Of a stretch of 18,225 nucleotides of DNA, positions 13,770 through 18,225 are shown in pieces. The number at the start of each line of letters is the position of its first letter. Within the stretch, counting starts at the first letter, position 1. The notes under the pieces are model-generated. The model made no database searches, was not told the DNA's origin, and was given only the letters and a program-made list of their open reading frames with translations. Both the position numbers and the translations under genes were made by a program. Source of the stretch: CAZSPT01 sp964608895 (GTDB lineage: Bacteria; Patescibacteriota; Patescibacteriia; 2-01-FULL-39-33); NCBI GenBank assembly GCA_964608895.1, contig CAZSPT010000012.1, forward strand, positions 1-18,225, written 5' to 3'.

Positions 13770-14423
13770 TCAAGGTTTTTCCTTGGAAAACTGGAATTTT
13801 AAGTAGTAGATATTTTTTCCTTGCTCAAGGTGTTTTTGTTCGTAATAAGTCTTTAAATTTAACCAAGGATTTTTTCGGTTTTTTGCGTGCAGATCTTTTA
13901 AAGCCGAAAGGATTTTTCCTTTGGCTTTGGTAATTTCTTTTTTGGAATATTCAAAAAGATTTTGATCGTCGGTTTTTAAATGGATTATTCCTTCGGGAAC
14001 GAGAATTTTCCGGTAGCTTTTTAAAAATTTTAATCCAGTTAGTCTTTTTTTAGCTTGTTTTTTCTTAGGAAAAGGGTCGGGAAAAGCAATCCAAATTTCT
14101 TCAACTGAATTTTTTGGAAAATATTCTTCAAGATGGTCAAGATAAGCTCGGATAAAAATAAGATTGTTTAATTTTTTTTCCAAGGCTTGTTTTGCTCCCT
14201 GCCAGATTCTTCCTCCTTGAATGTCAATGGCGGCGATGTTTTTTTCCGGAAATTTTTCAGCCAGGGCCAAGGCGTATTCTCCCCGGCCGCAGGCAATTTC
14301 CAAAATGTTTTTTTTTGAATTGCCGAAGAATTTTTCCAATTCCGTTTTAAGGTCGTCCCGGTGCCAGTCAAGGACATTAGCCATCTTTTCAAGCTCCCGG
14401 AACCGCGCGGTTTTTAAGGGCAT
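13770..14423 (-). CDS. trmB: tRNA (guanine-N7-)-methyltransferase
   Basis: SAM-dependent enzyme that makes m7G46 in the tRNA variable loop. SAM-binding motif I is EIACGRGE (residues 42-49 from the chosen start), with AAIDIQGG at motif II. The family hallmark FPDPFPKKKQAKKRL begins at 114, and the C-terminal segment is YYEQKH...NIYYLKF. The start is placed at 14423 (217 aa): the longer frame from 14465 would run through a TATAAT box at 14446-14451, and its first 14 residues do not look conserved. The first helical segment (FRELEKMANVLDW) follows directly. No Shine-Dalgarno is present; the leader would be about 16 nt. The gene sits just upstream of tRNA-Gln on the same strand, and no clear terminator separates them. 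Confidence 0.9.
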   Translation of the reverse strand: MPLKTARFRELEKMANVLDWHRDDLKTELEKFFGNSKKNILEIACGRGEYALALAEKFPEKNIAAIDIQGGRIWQGAKQALEKKLNNLIFIRAYLDHLEEYFPKNSVEEIWIAFPDPFPKKKQAKKRLTGLKFLKSYRKILVPEGIIHLKTDDQNLFEYSKKEITKAKGKILSALKDLHAKNRKNPWLNLKTYYEQKHLEQGKNIYYLKFQFSKEKP

Positions 14424-14426
14424 AAT

Positions 14427-14453
14427 TTGACAATTTAGCGCTTTAATTATAGA
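14427..14453 (+). promoter_or_regulatory. Possible plus-strand promoter for the 114-aa gene
   Basis: TTGACA (14427-14432) with TATAGA (14448-14453), spacer only 15. It overlaps the trmB promoter and leader on the opposite strand, so the two divergent genes would share one control region. Weak call because of the spacing. Confidence 0.3.
14446..14451 (-). promoter_or_regulatory. -10 box for trmB
   Basis: TATAAT on the minus strand, about 23 bases upstream of the ATG at 14423. No convincing -35 hexamer was found 16-18 nt further upstream. Confidence 0.4.
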
Positions 14454-14514
14454 GTAATATAACAAAGGAGACGTTTTTTTTCAAAATTTAGTCTTAGTTG
14501 GGGAGGGAAGTAAA

Positions 14515-14859
14515 ATGTCGGAGTTAACCAAGGAACAGGCTTTTCAAATAATTGCCTTTAAAATTGTTAATTTTTTGTCTGAATTTTCCAAAGTTTTTAA
14601 TGACCCCGGGTTGAAAGCTTTTTCCAAGCTTGAGCAGGCAAGATATTCCCAAGCGAAGATAATTGGAGAGCCTGAAGTTTTTTCTGAAATTTGTCGCCGA
14701 GCGGCCCAAAAATTGGTCAGCTACGGCAAACAGAAAAAAATGCCAAAAGTTATTTCTCTTGGAAATCTCTTAAATCAGGTGATTGAGGAGATAGAAAAAG
14801 GGGGACTTTCACCGGAGGAAATTTGTCACCGATTCTGCGGCGACGACTGGATTAATTAA
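14515..14859 (+). CDS. Small hypothetical protein, 114 aa
   Basis: An all-helical-looking soluble protein that I do not recognise (LTKEQAFQIIAFKIVNFL, LGNLLNQVIEEIEKGG). It has no TM segments and ends LSPEEICHRFCGDDWIN. The ATG at 14515 follows a purine-rich Shine-Dalgarno (GGGGAGGGAAG). The stop codon is the first part of the terminator stem (14858-14901), the tightest gene/terminator junction in the window. It is divergent from trmB and followed by the phosphatase gene, which has its own -10 box. Confidence 0.75.
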   Translation: MSELTKEQAFQIIAFKIVNFLSEFSKVFNDPGLKAFSKLEQARYSQAKIIGEPEVFSEICRRAAQKLVSYGKQKKMPKVISLGNLLNQVIEEIEKGGLSPEEICHRFCGDDWIN

Positions 14860-14901
14860 TCCCGTTTATTTGCGTTAAGTTCGCAAAAAGCGGGATTTTT
14901 T
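14858..14901 (+). terminator. Intrinsic terminator overlapping the stop codon of the 114-aa gene
   Basis: AATCCCG (14858-14864) pairs with CGGGATT (14891-14897), and TTGCG (14870-14874) pairs with CGCAA (14882-14886) further up the stem. A T-run to 14901 follows. The stem begins within the TAA stop. The T-run merges with the extended -10 element of the next gene. Confidence 0.85.
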
Positions 14902-14909
14902 GCTATAAT
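14901..14909 (+). promoter_or_regulatory. Extended -10 promoter of the phosphatase/lipoprotein genes
   Basis: TGCTATAAT (14901-14909) is a complete extended -10 element; its T is also the last T of the upstream terminator. The predicted start is near 14916, about 20 nt before the ATG at 14936. The leader has no Shine-Dalgarno. Confidence 0.55.
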
Positions 14910-14935
14910 AAAACTAAGAAAATGATTTTTTAATA

Positions 14936-15727
14936 ATGAAAGATTATCTTAATTTTATTGAAAATCAGCTTGAAGCGGTCGGAGCCGGATTAAAGGCTGA
15001 TTTTAAGAAGGTAAAGAGGTTTGGCCGCCGGGCGGCGATTCAAACTAAATACGACCGGCGTTCCGACCGGTTGATTCGCCGGGCGATTGAAAATAATTTT
15101 CCAAATCATTCTTGGCTGACCGAAGAAGCCGGCTTAAAGTTAAAAGACAAGAATTTTTTTTGGATTGTTGATCCGCTTGACGGAACCGGCAATTTTGTCA
15201 ATTTCAACCCTTTTTTCGCGGTGTCAATCGCTTTTTGGGCCGAGGGACGGCTGGCCGCCGCCGGAATTGAAGCCCCTTGGCTCGGGGAAAGGTATCTTGC
15301 CGTTCGCGGAGGCGGGAGCTGGGTGAAAAATCTTGCCAGTTGTAAAACCCGTCGGATAAAAGTTTCTAAAATTTCTAAATTAACTGATTCTTTTGTTGTT
15401 TTCTGCAATGGCCACCGGGCTAGCCGTCCGCGGACTCTAAAGGCGATTAACCAGCTTTATCCCAAAGTTTCCGGTTTAAGAAAGCTGGGATCGGCGGCGA
15501 TTGAGCTGGCTTGGGTCGCCCTCGGCCGGGCCGAAGCTTTTTTTGTTCCTCAAGTGAACCTCTGGGATGTTGCCGCCGGAACGCTTTTAATTGAAGAAGC
15601 CGGAGGAGCGGTTTTTGATTTTCAGGGTCGGCCGATTAATTTTTCTAAGTTGATTTTCCAGCCTCGTCCGATTAATTTTTTGGCAACCAACCAGAAAATT
15701 ATACTGCCTAAGAAAATTGATTATTAA
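14936..15727 (+). CDS. Inositol-monophosphatase family phosphatase
   Basis: A 263-aa Mg2+-dependent sugar/nucleotide phosphatase of the IMPase superfamily, probably cytoplasmic. Metal-binding residues are in place: LTEEAG (E63/E64), DPLDGTGNF (D79, D82) and the C-terminal WDVAAG (D211). The GSAAIELAWVALGRAEAFF segment (185-203) and IEEAGG (219-224) are typical of the family. The true substrate could be inositol phosphate, fructose-1,6-bisphosphate, 3'-phosphoadenosine 5'-phosphate or another; motifs alone do not decide, so no symbol is given. A compact beta-helix lipoprotein gene starts four bases after the stop on the same strand, so the two are probably cotranscribed from the extended -10 at 14901. 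Confidence 0.9.
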   Translation: MKDYLNFIENQLEAVGAGLKADFKKVKRFGRRAAIQTKYDRRSDRLIRRAIENNFPNHSWLTEEAGLKLKDKNFFWIVDPLDGTGNFVNFNPFFAVSIAFWAEGRLAAAGIEAPWLGERYLAVRGGGSWVKNLASCKTRRIKVSKISKLTDSFVVFCNGHRASRPRTLKAINQLYPKVSGLRKLGSAAIELAWVALGRAEAFFVPQVNLWDVAAGTLLIEEAGGAVFDFQGRPINFSKLIFQPRPINFLATNQKIILPKKIDY

Positions 15728-15731
15728 TATT

Positions 15732-17006
15732 ATGATTTTAAAAATACTGAAAGTCGGATTTTTAACGATTTTTCTGTTGTTTTTTTTGACCGGCTGTGAT
15801 TATCCTTCAATTAAGAAAATTTCTTTGAAATTCAACCCCGAACTTAAAAATTATCAAAAAGTTAAAGGGGAATCAGCTCGTCAAGAAGATATCAAATTGG
15901 TTTTTAATTCCCGGCTTTACCAGAATTTTTTCAGTCATCAGGACGGCTGTCGGCCGGCCGAACCGCCGGCTGAAATTTCCCGGCCGATTATTTCGGAAAG
16001 CAGAGAGGTTCTCCGGGTTGGAGCGGAACAACAGTACCAAGATATTTCCTCGGCGATTTCCGCCGCCTCGCCCGGCGATTTGATTATTGTCGCTCCGGGC
16101 CGCTACCGGGAGAATTTAACAATCGCCAAACCACTCGCCTTAAAGGGGGAGGGGAGGCCGATTTTGGCCGGCTCAGCTTATCAACCGGGAATTAGAATTG
16201 AGGCGGACCAAGTTTTTTTTGAAGGATTTGAAGTTACTGGATGCCGTCACGGGGTCTATCTTGACAATGTTTCCGAAACAAAAGTGGTTGATAATATTTT
16301 CAGCGGGAATTATGGAGCGGCCGGAGTGGTTATTGGCTCAAAAAACTGTGTTTTTTACGGTAATGTTTTTAAGAAGAGTTTAAAAACCAAGCAGCCGTCC
16401 ACTGTTTCTAATTGGAGCGGCTTGGTTTTTAGAAATTCTTCCAATAATGTCGCGGCGGCTAATTCTCTGATGGACAACTGGCAGGCGGGAATTTTTCTGG
16501 AAGGAGGGAGTAGAAATAATTTAATTATCGGAAACGCTGTTAAAGAAAATAGCCAGCAAGGTATTTTTCTCACTGAAGCAAGCGACTGCAACACTTTTTG
16601 GCAAAATACTGTCCAGGAAAATATCCAGTCTAATTTTTTCAGTGAAGCTTCTGAAAAGAATCTTGTTTTGAAGAATGTTTTTTCCGCCAGCCAACAAGGG
16701 AGTGGTCTTTGGCTAAAGAAAAGTTCCGCCGGCCTTTTTTTTGAAAATTCCTGCGATGAAAATTTTTTGGACAATGTTCGGCTGGAAGAAAATTCCCGGG
16801 ACAATTTTTTCGGAGGCAATTCTTTCTCCCGGAGCCAAACCGGCCGGGGAATGGTTTTCCGGGCCAGTGGCGGTAATCAGATTCAAGCTAATGAGATTAA
16901 AGACAATCAGGACATCAATGTCGTTAATTTTCAATGTCAAAATTTCTTTCAGGATAATCAATTTTCCGGCGGTTTGATGAAATCCAATATTGTTGAAGTT
17001 GACTAA
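15732..17006 (+). CDS. Lipoprotein with right-handed beta-helix (NosD-like)
   Basis: Start set at the ATG 15732, four bases after the phosphatase stop; an in-frame TTG at 15717 overlaps the phosphatase and is not needed. The 424-aa product has a classic lipoprotein signal: MILKILKVGF, a hydrophobic core, then the lipobox LTGC with Cys22 as the predicted lipidation site. It should be exported and membrane-anchored. From about residue 95 onward it is a series of parallel beta-helix turns with repeated GI-x-L, N-x-x-x-x-N and IIGN/VIGS patterns (ITPO-like GRYRENLTI; GVYLDNVSETKVVDNIFSGN; GIFLEGGSRNNLIIGN; GIFLTEASDCNTFWQN). This matches NosD/periplasmic copper-binding and pectate-lyase-like repeats. 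Such folds bind or cleave surface carbohydrates, but no catalytic residues could be assigned. Confidence 0.87.
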   Translation: MILKILKVGFLTIFLLFFLTGCDYPSIKKISLKFNPELKNYQKVKGESARQEDIKLVFNSRLYQNFFSHQDGCRPAEPPAEISRPIISESREVLRVGAEQQYQDISSAISAASPGDLIIVAPGRYRENLTIAKPLALKGEGRPILAGSAYQPGIRIEADQVFFEGFEVTGCRHGVYLDNVSETKVVDNIFSGNYGAAGVVIGSKNCVFYGNVFKKSLKTKQPSTVSNWSGLVFRNSSNNVAAANSLMDNWQAGIFLEGGSRNNLIIGNAVKENSQQGIFLTEASDCNTFWQNTVQENIQSNFFSEASEKNLVLKNVFSASQQGSGLWLKKSSAGLFFENSCDENFLDNVRLEENSRDNFFGGNSFSRSQTGRGMVFRASGGNQIQANEIKDNQDINVVNFQCQNFFQDNQFSGGLMKSNIVEVD

Positions 17007-17012
17007 ATAAAG

Positions 17013-17041
17013 TTGCGGTTAAGAGGAATTGTTATTATAAT
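17013..17041 (+). promoter_or_regulatory. Promoter upstream of the multi-pass membrane protein
   Basis: TTGCGG (17013-17018), a 17-nt spacer, consensus TATAAT (17036-17041). Predicted start near 17047, seven bases after the lipoprotein stop plus the promoter; no terminator is seen after the lipoprotein gene. Confidence 0.55.
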
Positions 17042-17103
17042 GACAAAAAATTATCAGATTAAATAAAGGCGCTTTGCCAGTTAATTCATTATTTGAAAAT
17101 AAT

Positions 17104-18159
17104 ATGAAAAATCTTCCTAAAAAACAGAATAAAGACCCGATGCCGATTGCCTCTAATTTGGAGAAAAAAATTTGGGGCTATTTTTTAACAATAACTTCTA
17201 TTATCGCGGTTATCGTCTGCGTCGGGCTACTGATTTTTTTCGTTTCTTCTTTTATTTCTATGTCTCAAAATATTGGAACCGAATCAACAGTAACAGATAT
17301 CATCGCGGTTAGCTTTATTATTTTTTTAATCGCTTTAACCGCTGTATTTACGGCCAGAGTTGGAATTCCCATCGGAATCTATTTGATTTTCCAAGGCCGG
17401 GGAAGACCAAAGAAATTTTTAATGAAAGAGGCGATCAAATTCGGTTGGGAAACTTTTAAAAAAAATTTCCGGTTTTTTATTCTTCTGACTTTAATCACCA
17501 GTTTGGTTAGTTTTATTCCTGATCTTGTTATAAAAATAATTATGGCGACTAACTGGGGAAATCCAACGGCAGCGGGAATAATTGTTTTCATCCTTGTTCT
17601 CACGGCAGTAATTCTTGGCGCTCTAGTCTCCTTTGGTTGGTTGAAAGTTAGTTTGAAATTTGTTGGTAAAGAATCAGTCAAATTTCTTGATGTTTTTCCG
17701 TCTTTTACCTTATTTTTAAAATACATCGCCGGTAGCATTCTCTATTTCTTGTTAGTTTTGGCCGGATTTATTTTACTTGTTGTTCCGGGAATTATTTGGG
17801 CGATTAAATATCGCTTTTATCCTTATTTTATTCTTGAAGGCGCCGGTCCGGTTGAGGCGATTAAGAAAAGCGGTCGGGCGACTCAAGGAGCAAAAGTTGA
17901 TTTGCTTGTTTTTGATATTTTGATTGGTTTGATATTTTTAGCCGTTTATCTGGGATTTGCTTTAATATTTTTGCCGGTCTTTTTTGTTGCCGGAATGACG
18001 GAAACTTTTTTATCCAACCATTTAGCGGGGATTGTTTTTAAGGTCGTACTGAATTTTATCTATATTTCAGCGGTAATGACAATAATACTTTCTTTAGTTA
18101 ACTTGGCTAAAGCCTCAGTTTATCGAAAATTAGAATCTCAAGTTTCTTGGGAGGAATAA
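17104..18159 (+). CDS. Multi-pass membrane protein (DUF975/YciC-like)
   Basis: A 351-aa integral membrane protein with about six hydrophobic segments, at roughly residues 20-45, 60-90, 120-140, 155-185, 205-240 and 265-340 (the last holding two). The intracellular segment KYRFYPYFILEGAGPVEAIKKS, quoted here in part as RFYPYFILEG and VEAIKKSGRATQG, resembles the conserved centre of DUF975/glycerophosphodiesterase-membrane-domain proteins. The family's function is unknown. The ATG at 17104 is chosen; a TTG at 17074 preceded by AAAGG is possible and would add ten residues. A promoter (17013-17041) lies upstream. The stop is 16 nt before a tRNA gene on the same strand. Confidence 0.75.
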   Translation: MKNLPKKQNKDPMPIASNLEKKIWGYFLTITSIIAVIVCVGLLIFFVSSFISMSQNIGTESTVTDIIAVSFIIFLIALTAVFTARVGIPIGIYLIFQGRGRPKKFLMKEAIKFGWETFKKNFRFFILLTLITSLVSFIPDLVIKIIMATNWGNPTAAGIIVFILVLTAVILGALVSFGWLKVSLKFVGKESVKFLDVFPSFTLFLKYIAGSILYFLLVLAGFILLVVPGIIWAIKYRFYPYFILEGAGPVEAIKKSGRATQGAKVDLLVFDILIGLIFLAVYLGFALIFLPVFFVAGMTETFLSNHLAGIVFKVVLNFIYISAVMTIILSLVNLAKASVYRKLESQVSWEE

Positions 18160-18175
18160 TCCAAATTCTTGAAAC

Positions 18176-18225
18176 GGGCAATTAGCTCAGCTGGTTAGAG
18201 CGTCCCATTCACATTGGGGAGGCCA
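18176..18225 (+). tRNA. tRNA-Val (anticodon CAC), 3' part beyond the window
   Basis: The 5' acceptor strand GGGCAAT begins at 18176, followed by TA, the D arm GCTC...GAGC, and the anticodon arm TCCCA-TTCACAT-TGGGG with anticodon CAC (Val, GUG). The variable loop begins AGGCC at the window edge; the T arm and 3' acceptor strand lie outside. Confidence 0.9.

Noticed and set aside
13772..13786. CAAGG-TTTTT-CCTTG hairpin at the 3' end of trmB
   Set aside because: Neither strand has a T-run after it, and it overlaps the trmB stop codon, so it is not a convincing terminator.
14424..14465. Upstream ATG adding 14 residues to TrmB
   Set aside because: The extension runs through a consensus -10 box on the same strand, and the added residues show no family resemblance.
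15717..15731. TTG start extending the beta-helix lipoprotein by five residues
   Set aside because: It overlaps the phosphatase gene and adds nothing; the ATG at 15732 gives a normal lipoprotein signal peptide.
1..18225. CRISPR arrays, insertion sequences, integrases, phage genes
   Set aside because: No direct-repeat/spacer arrays, transposase or integrase motifs were found on either strand.

Overview
The window looks like a piece of a small, streamlined bacterial genome, most likely a Candidate Phyla Radiation (Patescibacteria, Parcubacteria-like) member. This is an inference from gene content: a DUF3048 protein, a membrane-anchored VirD4/TraG-type ATPase without a full conjugation set, many short lineage-restricted proteins, and genes packed closely with minimal leaders. 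TGA is used as an ordinary stop (for example at 826-828 and 2085-2087), so the UGA-recoded CPR lineages do not fit. The sequence begins inside one gene and ends inside a tRNA.

Layout. 1-3148: an apparent operon of thioredoxin reductase (5' end missing), Glu/Leu-type dehydrogenase and a DUF3048 protein. 3149-3830: a gene-poor stretch with a good promoter at its left end and an intrinsic terminator at its right end; between them are a possible 33-codon ORF and two long stem-loop structures, a candidate structured RNA about 560 nt long. 3831-5189: a GC-rich DUF5701-like gene and a two-TM protein. 5259-6200 (minus): CorA. 6284-9290: a 164-aa protein plus the 836-aa ATPase. 9362-9568: a tiny protein. 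9658-11334: dnaX, probably nearly leaderless. 11438-12541: two convergent hypothetical genes. 12606-14423 (minus): an AT-rich DUF362/ferredoxin gene, tRNA-Gln(CUG) and trmB. 14515-14859: a small protein. 14936-17006: an inositol-monophosphatase-family enzyme followed by a beta-helix lipoprotein. 17104-18159: a multi-pass membrane protein. 18176-end: tRNA-Val(CAC), truncated.

How it fits together. Housekeeping functions (redox, amino-acid/2-oxoacid metabolism, Mg2+ transport, clamp loading, tRNA modification) alternate with short genes of unknown function. The two classes differ visibly. Six short or hypothetical genes (starting 3831, 4422, 9362, 11438, 12541 minus, 14515) each have a Shine-Dalgarno-like purine tract and an intrinsic terminator within about 20 nt of the stop codon. 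The recognisable housekeeping genes mostly lack both, and several start only a few bases below a TATAAT box. The six genes look like self-contained transcription units slotted between core genes, and four of their terminators fall into two stem-sequence types. This pattern, and the structured region at 3165-3761, are the most interesting things here.
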